A stretch of DNA of 64,000 nt from UBA2882 sp045542735 (GTDB lineage Bacteria > Bacillota > Clostridia > Lachnospirales > Lachnospiraceae): NCBI GenBank assembly GCA_045542735.1, contig JAZQLQ010000003.1, forward strand, positions 31,872 through 95,871, in the 5' to 3' direction. A program made the position numbers and the translations under genes. Under the pieces are notes generated by a model, which saw only the letters and a program-made list of their open reading frames with translations, made no database searches and had not been told where the DNA came from. The first letter of the stretch is position 1, and each line of letters begins with the position of its first letter. Shown piece by piece: positions 26,300 through 34,665 of this stretch.

Positions 26300-27248
26300 A
26301 TTCTTCTCTCGTTAAAGGATTACTGAGCACAGGCTCCTCATCAATGAAATTGATTTCATCATTTAAGTACACCTGATAATTGCCCCAAACCTTTTCCAGT
26401 TCTTTTAGATTTTCTGTTACCTGATCCGGTCTTCTGACACAGAGTGCCACTACCAAAGCATTGATCAGGCTAAGTGGCGCAACCAAAGAATCCACAATAG
26501 AAACCATGTCACTTCTTGCACATAAATTACAGGATGAATATAAATTCATAGGCGAATGAATGGAATCCGTAATCGCAATTACTTTGGCATTTCTGTCATT
26601 GGCAAACTCCATAGCCTTTAAAGTTCTCATGGAATATCTGGGGAAACTGATACCGATTACAACATCATTTTCATCAATACGGATCATTTGCTCAAACATT
26701 TCCGTAACAGATGTTGTGCGGACCAAAATCACATCTCCGCGGATCATAGTCAGATAAAAACTAAGGAAATCCGCAAGGGGCTCACAGCTTCGTAATCCGA
26801 CAATATAAACGTGCTTCGCTTCCAAAATGGTATCGGCAGCGGATTCAAATGCATCTACATCCACATTTTGCAGTGTATCCGCAATCTTTTCGATATCTGA
26901 ATTTAATACACTGGTCAAAATCTCAGACTGTGTACTTTTGCCATATTTCATACCAACCTTGGTCACGCTGTTCCATTCGTTTTTAACCCAGCCTTCCAAG
27001 GCACGCTGAAACTCCGGATATCCTTCAAAGCCGAGTCCTGACGCAAAACGTACAACGGTAGACTCGCTGATTTCCACTTCTTTACCAAGTTGTGCTGCCG
27101 TCATAAACACTGCCTGGTCATAATGATCCAATATATATGTGGCGATTTTTTTATGACTTTTACTCATCTTTTCATAACGCCTGTTCATTAACGCTACGAT
27201 ATCCACGCGGCCTTCGCCATTTTCCAATTTATTCATGTCTTCTGCCAT
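26292..27248 (-). CDS. MurR/RpiR family transcriptional regulator
   Basis: DNA-binding repressor or activator that senses a phosphosugar. 318 residues: an N-terminal RpiR helix-turn-helix (residues about 15-90, with EISESTVVRFASGLGFEGYPEF) and a C-terminal SIS sugar-phosphate domain (AKHVYIVGLRSCEPLADFL, then NDVVIGISFPRYSMRTL). No sugar catabolic genes are adjacent, so the ligand is unknown. AGAGAGG precedes ATG 27248. It overlaps the flavoprotein gene by 8 bases. Confidence 0.88.
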   Translation of the reverse strand: MAEDMNKLENGEGRVDIVALMNRRYEKMSKSHKKIATYILDHYDQAVFMTAAQLGKEVEISESTVVRFASGLGFEGYPEFQRALEGWVKNEWNSVTKVGMKYGKSTQSEILTSVLNSDIEKIADTLQNVDVDAFESAADTILEAKHVYIVGLRSCEPLADFLSFYLTMIRGDVILVRTTSVTEMFEQMIRIDENDVVIGISFPRYSMRTLKAMEFANDRNAKVIAITDSIHSPMNLYSSCNLCARSDMVSIVDSLVAPLSLINALVVALCVRRPDQVTENLKELEKVWGNYQVYLNDEINFIDEEPVLSNPLTREEYE

Positions 27249-27278
27249 TGTAAATACCTCTCTTTATCCTTCGTGAAA

Positions 27279-27827
27279 CTATTTCACAAAAGAAGCATAT
27301 GCTTCTGTCAAAAGCCCCTCTGTCTCTTTCATGGAGAGGTCATAATCACCGGTTGTCATCATAGATGCTGCTCCATGAATAAAGATCCACATCTTCATAA
27401 AAATACCGCTGGGATCTTTGGCTCCCTGTGCTTTTGCCTTGGCAATCTCCTGATGAAGTGCACTGGTGTCACCGTTTAAGATTCCAAACAGGGAAGCACC
27501 ACAACGTTTTTCTTCAAGGAAAAGCATACGGAATAACTGGGGCTCTTTGCCTGCAAAATCTATGTATGCCATGCCCAAATTTACAAAAGGCACATCACTC
27601 TCACCGGGATATTTGCTGTAGAAGTCGGCAAAGTAAGCAACTGCTTTCTGATATACCTCATCATACATTTCATCCATGCAACTATATACACGGAAAATCG
27701 GTTGTGTGGAACAACCGGCTCTGGTTGCAAGCTTTCTGGCTGTCACTTCACGTAAGCCTTCCTCTCTTGCCATTTCAAATGCGCTTTCTATTAACATTTC
27801 TTTTGTAATACTGATTTTTCTGGCCAT
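27279..27827 (-). CDS. TetR/AcrR family transcriptional regulator
   Basis: 182 residues from MARKISITKEMLIESAFEMA, chosen for AGAGG upstream; a longer in-frame extension would run through the promoter. The TetR helix-turn-helix is LREVTARKLATRAGCSTQPIFRVYS with the C-terminal ligand domain (TetR_C_33-like) after residue 80. A perfect 14-bp palindrome overlaps the -10 of the gene's own promoter, so it probably represses itself and perhaps the genes downstream. The inducer is unknown. Confidence 0.88.
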   Translation of the reverse strand: MARKISITKEMLIESAFEMAREEGLREVTARKLATRAGCSTQPIFRVYSCMDEMYDEVYQKAVAYFADFYSKYPGESDVPFVNLGMAYIDFAGKEPQLFRMLFLEEKRCGASLFGILNGDTSALHQEIAKAKAQGAKDPSGIFMKMWIFIHGAASMMTTGDYDLSMKETEGLLTEAYASFVK

Positions 27828-27876
27828 GTTTAACCTCTTTTCTTTCGCATCGGACAGACCTGTCCTATTTATATCC

Positions 27877-27890
27877 ATAACATATGTTAT
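27877..27890. promoter_or_regulatory. Probable TetR operator
   Basis: ATAACATATGTTAT is a perfect 14-bp palindrome whose right end touches the -10 box (27889-27894) of the tetR promoter. Size, symmetry and position fit a TetR-family operator. Confidence 0.7.
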
Positions 27891-27917
27891 CATAGTATGA
27901 AATCAGTTTTTTGTCAA
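27889..27917 (-). promoter_or_regulatory. Promoter of tetR
   Basis: Minus strand TTGACA (27917-27912), 17-base spacer, TATGAT (27894-27889). It probably starts the tetR-rpiR-baiN transcript, possibly through to cheR since the gaps are short. Confidence 0.85.
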
Positions 27918-27918
27918 G

Positions 27919-28332
27919 TTATACCTGTTGTGATTCACTTGTTATTTCCCCATACAACATATTACTATAATCCTTACTATAGGGACTGAAATCATCATAT
28001 GTAATACAGATTCTTTTAAAGTCCGGATAATAAGATTCCGATTTCAGGGGTTGCACCAATCTATACCACATACCAAGCAATATCATATTTACAAGAATAA
28101 CAACCGGTATGACATCCTTGAATTCAAAGGACATCAATGTAAAAAGCACCAGACAAAAACCCATAACCAAATTCCATGCAATCAGCGCCCATTTCACTTG
28201 TTTGACAGGCTTCATTTTATCTTGGCATTCGTACATATGCATATTATGTTCTTCAACGATACGGATACTATCCACATCTCCCCGATATAGTGTAATTTCG
28301 CCTTTTTCTACCAATTCCTTTGTAATTTCCAT
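27919..28332 (-). CDS. Small membrane protein, unknown
   Basis: I do not recognise this gene. From ATG 28332 (AGGAG 8 bases upstream) it gives 137 residues: a charged N-terminal part (MEITKELVEKGEITLYRGDV), two hydrophobic segments near residues 50-95 (WALIAWNLVMGFCLVLF and VIPVVILVNMILLGMWY) and a polar tail. It ends immediately before the tetR promoter. Neighbours are the tetR gene and, beyond a terminator, the ABC-CPBP operon. It may be an accessory of the latter but shares no transcript with it by the visible terminator. Confidence 0.6.
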   Translation of the reverse strand: MEITKELVEKGEITLYRGDVDSIRIVEEHNMHMYECQDKMKPVKQVKWALIAWNLVMGFCLVLFTLMSFEFKDVIPVVILVNMILLGMWYRLVQPLKSESYYPDFKRICITYDDFSPYSKDYSNMLYGEITSESQQV

Positions 28333-28385
28333 TTCCCCCACTCCTTTAACCTTAATCATAACACATTCTATTAAAAAACAAAATA

Positions 28386-28421
28386 AAAGGCTTCTCCAAC
28401 CATACAATCAAAAAAGCCTTT
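28386..28421 (-). terminator. Terminator of the GntR-ABC-CPBP operon
   Basis: AAAGGCTT (28386-28393) and AAGCCTTT (28414-28421) form an 8-bp stem with a 20-base loop, and on the minus strand TTTTATTTTG follows. It lies just after the CPBP gene stop. Confidence 0.7.
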
Positions 28422-28441
28422 CTTCTTAATTCATTATACCC

Positions 28442-29323
28442 TTAATTTGTCTCTTTTTTCATCCATAAAACAAAACTGATTCCGCCGATGATAGCCATCA
28501 TAGGTAACATCATAACAAACATAGTCATCTGTGAAGTTTCAGAAAGTAGTTCCACAGCTTTTTCACTTGCAAATATACTTATAAGAACACCAAAAGATAA
28601 ATTGTTATTAATCATGTGGCAAAAGGATGCGGGATAGATGGATTTTGTACGTTCTGTTAATAAGGTTAAAAACGCATTCATCAAAGTACAAAATACACAC
28701 ATATAAAACATACCAAGCCACGGATACAGAGGATAGTCTACACCAAAATTGTGTCCGGATATAGTAAGTGGTGCATGCCATAATCCCCATATAATGCCAC
28801 CCACAACGATAGCTGCAGGTTTACTCATAATCTCATTTAATTTCGGTCCCAGATAACCACGCCAGCCAAACTCTTCACCAAATGCAGGAAAGAACACAAT
28901 AACAGAATAAGCAAATTGCAAGACAACGAGTGCTATCTTTTGCCCCATATCCTCTCCCGAAAAGAACTCTCCAAAGGGAACTTGCCGAAACATCGTCACA
29001 TAAATAAGGAAAACAGTAAGAACCATTCCCAGCTGGATAATAAACATGGAAGCCAAATAATATTTCATATTGCCTTCTAAATGCAATCCAAGATAAGAAT
29101 TTTTAAATCCTTCCTTGGTAATCAAACGGGTCAATATATTGGCAAGGGTAGGTGCAAACATTCCAAATGCTCCGCTCAAATATACTGCAACTGCCGCTTT
29201 TTCTGATACAAATATCATCTCTCCATACAAAGAGTTGAGCACAGGTGCCATAATACATAGAGGAAGATATGCTATCACACAATAAATAATAATCCGTTTT
29301 ATGGTCATTCTCTTATTGCTCAT
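28442..29323 (-). CDS. CPBP family intramembrane glutamic endopeptidase
   Basis: Predicted membrane protease of the CAAX/CPBP (ABI) family. 293 residues, about eight hydrophobic segments. The catalytic motifs are intact: FGEEFGWRGYLGP (EExxxR), IIWGLWHAPL (FxxxH type) and SFCHMINNNL (HxxxN). In bacteria such proteins process peptides or act in bacteriocin self-immunity. Here the gene is the last in a GntR-ABC-2 operon and overlaps the preceding permease by 11 bases, so it is likely part of the same export or resistance function. Confidence 0.85.
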   Translation of the reverse strand: MSNKRMTIKRIIIYCVIAYLPLCIMAPVLNSLYGEMIFVSEKAAVAVYLSGAFGMFAPTLANILTRLITKEGFKNSYLGLHLEGNMKYYLASMFIIQLGMVLTVFLIYVTMFRQVPFGEFFSGEDMGQKIALVVLQFAYSVIVFFPAFGEEFGWRGYLGPKLNEIMSKPAAIVVGGIIWGLWHAPLTISGHNFGVDYPLYPWLGMFYMCVFCTLMNAFLTLLTERTKSIYPASFCHMINNNLSFGVLISIFASEKAVELLSETSQMTMFVMMLPMMAIIGGISFVLWMKKETN

Positions 29324-30020
29324 AATTTTCCGCTCCTTTCTGATATAGTTTTAATGAAATCCTATAAGAAAGGTAATACGCACCCACGGCTATATAGGGG
29401 AAAAGCGCCAGAATCCAAATTGCATTTCCTTCAAGGAAAAAGTCCTTAATTTTCTGCGATACATTTCCTTCCACAAAGAAAGAAATATCACCAAACAAAC
29501 CATACACTATGGCACCTGTCAGCATAATGAGCAACACAGTACCTTTTACCCACATACCGCTTACATATCCAAAACGGAGAATAAACGGAAGCTCAACGGC
29601 GTTCATAAACATACGCCAACAAAATATCATGACTACCGCAATCAGCGCCGAACATGCCAGATCGTTTGCTACTCCCACCACAATGCAATCAAGTACGAAA
29701 AGTCCAAACAACGTCACAAGGTGAATGAGCAACATCGTATAATATTTACATTGCACTGCACTTTTGACAGCCCCGGGTAAAGATGTCACAAAAGAATTCC
29801 AAGACTGTCTTTCATCCTTCCGGAACAATTCGGAAGTTAAAAATCCACTCATTGCAAAATACATCCAATACCACAAAGCGAGTAAAGCCATCAACTCATC
29901 GCCTTTGATACCGATAATAGGCATAGTAATACAACATGCAGCAATCATGACGTATACCCAAAGCATAACCAGCGCATATCCTCTATATAAAAGGAATTCT
30001 TTATATAACAGACCTTTCAC
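29313..30020 (-). CDS. ABC-2 type permease, second subunit
   Basis: Membrane domain of the ABC exporter in this operon. 235 residues with six hydrophobic segments, beginning with the cytosolic-leading MKGLLYKEFLLYRGYAL, a pattern shared by ABC-2 permeases of YtrA-linked transporters. The start is GTG at 30020 with GGAGGGAG upstream, and its G overlaps the TAG stop of the first permease (TAGTG), implying coupling. Substrate unknown; it likely forms a heterodimer with the adjacent permease. Confidence 0.78.
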   Translation of the reverse strand: MKGLLYKEFLLYRGYALVMLWVYVMIAACCITMPIIGIKGDELMALLALWYWMYFAMSGFLTSELFRKDERQSWNSFVTSLPGAVKSAVQCKYYTMLLIHLVTLFGLFVLDCIVVGVANDLACSALIAVVMIFCWRMFMNAVELPFILRFGYVSGMWVKGTVLLIMLTGAIVYGLFGDISFFVEGNVSQKIKDFFLEGNAIWILALFPYIAVGAYYLSYRISLKLYQKGAENYEQ

Positions 30021-30748
30021 TATTTCTCCCTCCTTTTATATAACAATGCTGTCGCTACAAATCCCACAACATTGGAAAGCATAAATACCATGAAGAAAAT
30101 TGCCAGATGCGACAGACACCACGACTGGATACCCTCCCACGTCATTATCTGTTCAACAAATTCTACATTTTCCGGTTTCTGGTTCGTCATAATCACAACC
30201 TCTGTTGCAATCAAAATAACAACCATCAGAATTCCCGCTTTATCCTGCGATTTAAATAGCATGGTAAATACCTGCAAAATGATTCCGAATATGTTACAAA
30301 ACGTCAATAACACAATCACAACACTGAATTGTCCCATTCCTAAACTCTCGCCGGAAACTTTTGCAATTACCCACATATATGTCCCTGCAATCACAAATGA
30401 CATGATATTTAACAACGTCAATGTCACATATTTTGCCAAGGCAAGCTTTACACATCCTACCGGTGTGGTATGGCAAAAACGCATCCATGGTGTATACACT
30501 TCCCTTTTGCAGCTTTCAGCCAAAGAAAAACAAAGTCCACTTCCCATCAAAAGCGGAAATGTATAGATAAACATAGCGATGGATTCTTGATCCGCTTCTA
30601 CCTCTGCCAGATTTCCATATTGGAAACTCAGATAAATCAATAATCCAAGAATAGTAAATGCAACATACCCACACAAATTGCTTCCTATATTTTTTCGTGC
30701 CAGGAAGAACTCTCTATATATTAAAGACCCAAACGAACGGACTCTCAT
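30020..30748 (-). CDS. ABC-2 type permease, first subunit
   Basis: 242 residues, six hydrophobic segments, beginning MRVRSFGSLIYREFFLARK. AGGAG lies upstream and the ATG overlaps the ATPase stop as TAATG. The family assignment comes from topology, the leading amphipathic segment and the operon; sequence is poorly conserved in this group. It probably pairs with the following permease and the ATPase to form a small exporter, as in the YtrABCDEF or bacteriocin-type systems. Confidence 0.75.
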   Translation of the reverse strand: MRVRSFGSLIYREFFLARKNIGSNLCGYVAFTILGLLIYLSFQYGNLAEVEADQESIAMFIYTFPLLMGSGLCFSLAESCKREVYTPWMRFCHTTPVGCVKLALAKYVTLTLLNIMSFVIAGTYMWVIAKVSGESLGMGQFSVVIVLLTFCNIFGIILQVFTMLFKSQDKAGILMVVILIATEVVIMTNQKPENVEFVEQIMTWEGIQSWCLSHLAIFFMVFMLSNVVGFVATALLYKRREK

Positions 30749-31626
30749 TACAACCACTCCTTTTTGTCCTTATTCACATAAAAAAGCATAATCTCTTCCA
30801 AGTTTGTTTTTTCAATTAACATACCGGAATACTTCTTTTTACAAATTTCCTTATCTGCCACCATCACATCTACACAATAATCACTGATGCGGGCACTGAC
30901 AAAATCTTCTTTATCGATGCTCTCATAATCCTCTTTGGAACATTTGATCAATCCATGGGATTCCAAAATCTCATCCTTGTATCCGGTTAATAATATTTTT
31001 CCTTTGTCAATAAATGTGACGCAGTCTGCAATTTTATCCAAATCGCTGGTGATATGGGAAGACATCAAAATACTATTTTCATCATTACTTAAATATTCAC
31101 GGAAAATGTCCAAGATTTCATTGCGCACCACCGGATCAAGTCCCGTAGTAGCCTCATCCATAATCAACAGTTTTGCTCCGTGGGATAAAGCTGTCGCAAT
31201 CTGCAGTTTCATTTTCATACCTTTAGAGAACTTACTGATTTTTTTATTTCTCGGTAATTGAAAACGGTCAAGATATGTATAGAACGTTTCTTCGTCCCAA
31301 TTTTTATACAATCCGCGAAACATAATATTCAAATTTTTTGCCTTAAAATCATCATGAAAGGGAATCTCGTCAAACACTGCCGCAATATCCTCTTTCACTT
31401 CATGCTCATACTGCAAATGATCTTTGCCCATTAATTTCACGCTGCCGTCATCAATCTTAATGACATTAAGTAGCGCCTTAATCGTTGTACTTTTTCCGGC
31501 TCCATTTTGTCCAATAAAGCCCATGATGCTTCCTTTTGGTACATCAAAGCTGATGTGGTCAAGGGTAAAGCCATCATACTTTTTGGTTAAATCACGGATT
31601 TCAATTGCATTTTGATAATCACTCAT
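30748..31626 (-). CDS. ABC transporter ATP-binding protein
   Basis: ATPase of the operon's exporter. 292 residues from MSDYQNAIEIRDLTKKYDGF, placed by GGAGGAGA. Walker A is GQNGAGKST (about residue 40), the ABC signature is the variant FSKGMKMKLQIATAL, Walker B is LLIMDEATTGLDPV and the H-loop is ILMSSHITSDL. The C-terminal 60 residues form the extra domain common in YtrB/BcrA-type ATPases. It overlaps the gntR gene by 8 bases. Substrate unknown. Confidence 0.92.
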   Translation of the reverse strand: MSDYQNAIEIRDLTKKYDGFTLDHISFDVPKGSIMGFIGQNGAGKSTTIKALLNVIKIDDGSVKLMGKDHLQYEHEVKEDIAAVFDEIPFHDDFKAKNLNIMFRGLYKNWDEETFYTYLDRFQLPRNKKISKFSKGMKMKLQIATALSHGAKLLIMDEATTGLDPVVRNEILDIFREYLSNDENSILMSSHITSDLDKIADCVTFIDKGKILLTGYKDEILESHGLIKCSKEDYESIDKEDFVSARISDYCVDVMVADKEICKKKYSGMLIEKTNLEEIMLFYVNKDKKEWL

Positions 31627-32002
31627 TTTCGTCTCCTCCATATACCAATTCAAGGATTTCTTTCATTTCTTCCAGTGTAAGACCGCACATACGTCCTTTT
31701 TCACAAGCTTTTCCTAGCAATTCTTCTGTCTGGCGCACAGTCTCCTCCCGTAAGAAATCTGTGTTTTGCGATTTTACATAGCAACCTTTTCCCGCAACAG
31801 TCTCAATAAAACCATCACGTTCCAACTCCTCATAGGCACGCTTTGTTGTAATCACACTGATACGTAATTGTCCCGCAAGTGCACGCATCGACGGAAGGGC
31901 GTCCCCTGCCGCAAGCTCACCGCTCATAATCTGTGCTTTAATCTGCGATACAATCTGCTGATAAATCGGTTCGTCTGACGAATTACTTAAAATAATAACC
32001 AT
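31619..32002 (-). CDS. GntR/YtrA-type transcriptional regulator
   Basis: 127 residues, an N-terminal winged helix-turn-helix (EPIYQQIVSQIKAQIMSGELAAGDALPS, then YEELERDGFIETVAGKGCYV) and the short helical dimerisation tail typical of the YtrA subfamily. Such regulators repress their own ABC operon and respond to cell-envelope antibiotics or related signals. GAGGTGAAAT precedes the ATG. A 29-base inverted repeat over the -10 of the operon promoter is the likely binding site. Confidence 0.9.
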   Translation of the reverse strand: MVIILSNSSDEPIYQQIVSQIKAQIMSGELAAGDALPSMRALAGQLRISVITTKRAYEELERDGFIETVAGKGCYVKSQNTDFLREETVRQTEELLGKACEKGRMCGLTLEEMKEILELVYGGDENE

Positions 32003-32017
32003 ATTTCACCTCTGATT

Positions 32018-32046
32018 ATACTGTATATATACGATATACACAGTAT
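32018..32046. promoter_or_regulatory. Probable GntR operator
   Basis: Inverted repeat with 13-base arms and 3-base centre: ATACTGTATATAT (32018-32030) and ATATACACAGTAT (32034-32046), one mismatch. It covers the -10 region and start site of the operon promoter. YtrA-type sites are of this size and position. Confidence 0.75.
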
Positions 32047-32070
32047 GGCATATGTGTGTATATATGTCAA
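32042..32070 (-). promoter_or_regulatory. Promoter of the GntR-ABC-CPBP operon
   Basis: Minus strand TTGACA (32070-32065), 17-base spacer, CATACT (32047-32042). The -10 overlaps the inverted repeat called as operator. Confidence 0.7.
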
Positions 32071-32112
32071 TATGGTTTTGACATATTTATTTTTATATTT
32101 AGACAAAATAGC

Positions 32113-32140
32113 AAAAAAAAGCGTCGCCCTAAGACGACGC
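32113..32140 (-). terminator. Terminator of the GGDEF gene
   Basis: GCGTCG and CGACGC flank a 7-base loop; the minus strand continues with eight T. It overlaps the end of the coding region by about ten bases. Confidence 0.8.
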
Positions 32141-33454
32141 AAATACATATTGATTTTTACCTTTTCTTTTTGCCTGATACAGTGCTGCATCTGCCTGACC
32201 ATATAGTTCATCCAATGTTTTTCCGTTTTCCGGATAAATACCGATACCGATGCTACCGGACAACTGAATATCTACATAACCGGCACATATTTCCTGAATG
32301 GTGCTTAATAATTCATTTGCCTTTCTTTCCACCAATGCCACATCCGGCACATTTTTCATCAGGGCAAAAAATTCATCTCCACCGACTCTTCCTACAATAT
32401 CACTGTCACGGAAACTCTTCTTTAATCCCCTTGCCAGTTCAACCAGAAATTCATCACCTTTTTGATGTCCCATGGTATCATTTAAATGCTTGAAATTGTC
32501 AACATCAAACATAAACAATACATGTTTTTCTTCTTTGTTTTCTTCCAACACCCGTCGGATATATTTCATAGTTGTTTCACGGTTTAACAGCATGGTCATA
32601 CGATCCAGTTTAGCTGCCACCGCCAACTCCTGCTGTTCTCTTTTTTCCGCATCAATATCCTTTGCCGATAACATGGCACATAAGTGTCCACTATCAATAT
32701 CCAATAAGAAACGGATTTCATTATGCACCCAGCGTTCCATGCCATCTGTCAGTTTTCTCTGATACATAAAGGATAAATGATTTTCACCTCGCTCATACAT
32801 GCGACGAAGTTTTTCGGATGAAAATTCCCTGTAAAATATTGCTGCATCACAATTTTGATCCATAATGGAATCAACTGCCGCATCTTTCAATTGCTCAACC
32901 GTTTGGCATTCCTGCAATGTATCTTCGCCAATCAATTGTCGACGTTGACTGATAATACGCCAACTGTCCACATCTATGTAACTGATAGCATATGTATCTT
33001 TGGGAAGTTCAAATAAATACTGCAACTCATGCTGGTAATGTTGTCTGGCAACATAATCTCTGGTAATATCTCTTGTAATACCCAAGATACCTATAGCACA
33101 GCCTTCTTCATCACGCAATATATACTTGGATGTAGAACCATATCGCGCTTTTCCTTCTTCTTCCTCCGGAATAGGCTCAATATAATCAACTAAATCTTGA
33201 TTGCCGGCAATAAGCTTACGGTCATCTGCAATATATCTTTTGGCCAGATTTTTGTCTGCAAATATCTCAACATCTGTCTTACCAATTACTTCTTCTATCT
33301 TTTCTTTTCCGACCATTTTGACAAACGGTACCGATGCTGCCACATAGACAGACATGGTATCCTTGACAAACACTATATCTCTGCTGTTGGTAAGCATCGT
33401 ATGAAATGCCACGTCTAAAAGGTAATTCATCCCAACACTCTTCTGCTCTTTCAT
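32129..33454 (-). CDS. PAS-GGDEF diguanylate cyclase
   Basis: Predicted to make cyclic di-GMP. The start MKEQKSVGMNYLLDV at 33454 has GGAGG upstream. Residues 10-130 form a PAS sensor domain (RDIVFVKDTMSVYVAAS, SKYILRDEEGCAIGILGITRDITRD). A middle region (about 140-270) resembles a second, divergent PAS-like module. The C-terminal GGDEF domain has the intact active site GRVGGDEFF (about residue 358) and an intact inhibitory I-site RDSD exactly five residues before GGDEF. No transmembrane segment. 441 residues; the signal is unknown. Confidence 0.9.
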   Translation of the reverse strand: MKEQKSVGMNYLLDVAFHTMLTNSRDIVFVKDTMSVYVAASVPFVKMVGKEKIEEVIGKTDVEIFADKNLAKRYIADDRKLIAGNQDLVDYIEPIPEEEEGKARYGSTSKYILRDEEGCAIGILGITRDITRDYVARQHYQHELQYLFELPKDTYAISYIDVDSWRIISQRRQLIGEDTLQECQTVEQLKDAAVDSIMDQNCDAAIFYREFSSEKLRRMYERGENHLSFMYQRKLTDGMERWVHNEIRFLLDIDSGHLCAMLSAKDIDAEKREQQELAVAAKLDRMTMLLNRETTMKYIRRVLEENKEEKHVLFMFDVDNFKHLNDTMGHQKGDEFLVELARGLKKSFRDSDIVGRVGGDEFFALMKNVPDVALVERKANELLSTIQEICAGYVDIQLSGSIGIGIYPENGKTLDELYGQADAALYQAKRKGKNQYVFASS

Positions 33455-33552
33455 CTCATAGTCCTCCGTGATTTCCCCTATCATCAGTTTCCTATTCTTT
33501 ACACATTATATCAAATTAAATTTATGTAAACCTCGTTCAGGCGTTATGTTAA

Positions 33553-33981
33553 CTAACCATCTATCACATATTCCATAAATTTTTCATAGATATCCGGATA
33601 TTCCTTCTTCATACGAAGCGGAACCATATTCTTAGTTGTAAAGCAATGGGAGCTCTCTCCCGTTGCATGCAGTTTGCCGGTATCCGGATCATACACTTCG
33701 TATGTCACAAAAAATTTAATTCCCGTAAAACGGGTAATTTTGAATCGCACTTCAAATCTCTGTCCAAAGCGCATAGCATATTTGTATTCACAAGATGCCG
33801 ACAATACCGGAATCAAAATCCCTTCTTCTTCCATCCGACTATATGATAATCCAATTTTCTCCAGAAAATCAATCCGGGCTTCTTCAAACCAGCGGATATA
33901 GTTGGAATGATGTACAATGGCCATCTGATCCGTTTCATAATATGCCACTTTCCGACTATAGGTTGCAACTTCCTGACCCAT
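33553..33981 (-). CDS. YbgC/FadM-type acyl-CoA thioesterase (hot-dog fold)
   Basis: 142 residues of the 4-hydroxybenzoyl-CoA thioesterase family. The catalytic signature is KVAYYETDQMAIVHHSNYIRWFEEARIDFLEKIG, with the Asp in ETDQM and the following H-H-x-x-Y. Likely hydrolyses short or branched acyl-CoA. AGAGG lies 10-12 bases before ATG 33981, and in-frame upstream starts are possible. A TATAAT at 34021-34016 on the minus strand gives a plausible promoter. No partner gene is adjacent. Confidence 0.85.
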   Translation of the reverse strand: MGQEVATYSRKVAYYETDQMAIVHHSNYIRWFEEARIDFLEKIGLSYSRMEEEGILIPVLSASCEYKYAMRFGQRFEVRFKITRFTGIKFFVTYEVYDPDTGKLHATGESSHCFTTKNMVPLRMKKEYPDIYEKFMEYVIDG

Positions 33982-34069
33982 GACTGTAAATTCCTCTCTT
34001 ACAATAGATATAAATATTATAACACATTCTTTTGTTGTTAAAAATAAAAAAATATTACAACTAATCATT

Positions 34070-34406
34070 CCTTAGAAATTTATTCTTCTCATTTTTCTCT
34101 CTTGTCTTTTCATTGTCCTTCCTACTATTAGTTATGTCAACCACGCTCAAAGGGGTATTTGGGCAATAGAACGGGATTTTTTCGTCCGGTGCCCAATTTT
34201 TTTATTAATTTCTGCCTGTTTTACATCTTTAAGTTTACATAATGCTTTTTTCTAATCCCAAAGCTCTTTAGTTTGGTTTACATAACACATTTCTTTGGGC
34301 ATATATACACTAAACTACCTTTTGTTGCCCAAACCACAATTATGTAAACCATCCATCCGATAAAAATAGAATTACAAAAAAGTCTTCGCTTGCACGCTCT
34401 GCATAC
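34070..34406. other. Non-coding stretch with TTTGGGCA-type inverted repeats
   Basis: No convincing gene. It lies upstream of the thioesterase gene and downstream of the decarboxylase operon. It holds two inverted pairs, TTGGGCA/TGCCCAA (34159-34165 with 34190-34196) and TTTGGGCA/TGCCCAAA (34294-34301 with 34326-34333). The second is nested inside GGTTTACATAA (34275-34285) and TTATGTAAACC (34340-34350). A further GTTTACATAA copy is at 34233-34242. The same motif recurs at 62.1-62.4 kb. Confidence 0.75.
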
Positions 34407-34665
34407 GCAATGATCCACGTATTAGCGCGCTTGCTTCGCAATCACGCTAATCATGTGGCATTCGCCGCATGTAATCCAATAAAAAACCCCGGGCGAATGC
34501 ATTTATGCATCGCCGCCACTTCACAATGTGCCACGTATTAGCGCGCTTGCTGACGCAATCACGCTAATCATGCGGCATTCGCCGCATGTAAAATAATAAA
34601 AAATCCTCAGAAAATGCACTAGTGCATTTCTGAGGATTTTTATCATTTTATACGTGGCTCATTGC
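34407..34665. repeat. MITE/REP-like element with 18-bp inverted ends
   Basis: The ends match in 16 of 18 bases as inverted repeats: GCAATGATCCACGTATTA (34407-34424) and the complement of 34648-34665. Inside are two direct copies of a 60-bp unit (34415-34473 and 34531-34590) that each fold into two stem-loops (ATTAGCG...CGCTAAT and ATGCGGC-ATTC-GCCGCAT). Each copy is followed by an A-rich stretch and a further hairpin (34492-34514 and 34602-34638). The right end touches the stop codon of the decarboxylase gene. Confidence 0.75.
34602..34640. terminator. Terminator of the decarboxylase operon
   Basis: AATCCTCAGA(A)AATGCACT and AGTGCATTTCTGAGGATT form an 18-bp stem with one bulged A and essentially no loop, with T and A runs on both sides. 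It lies inside the right half of the MITE-like element, 26-64 bases past the stop at 34666. Confidence 0.8.
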
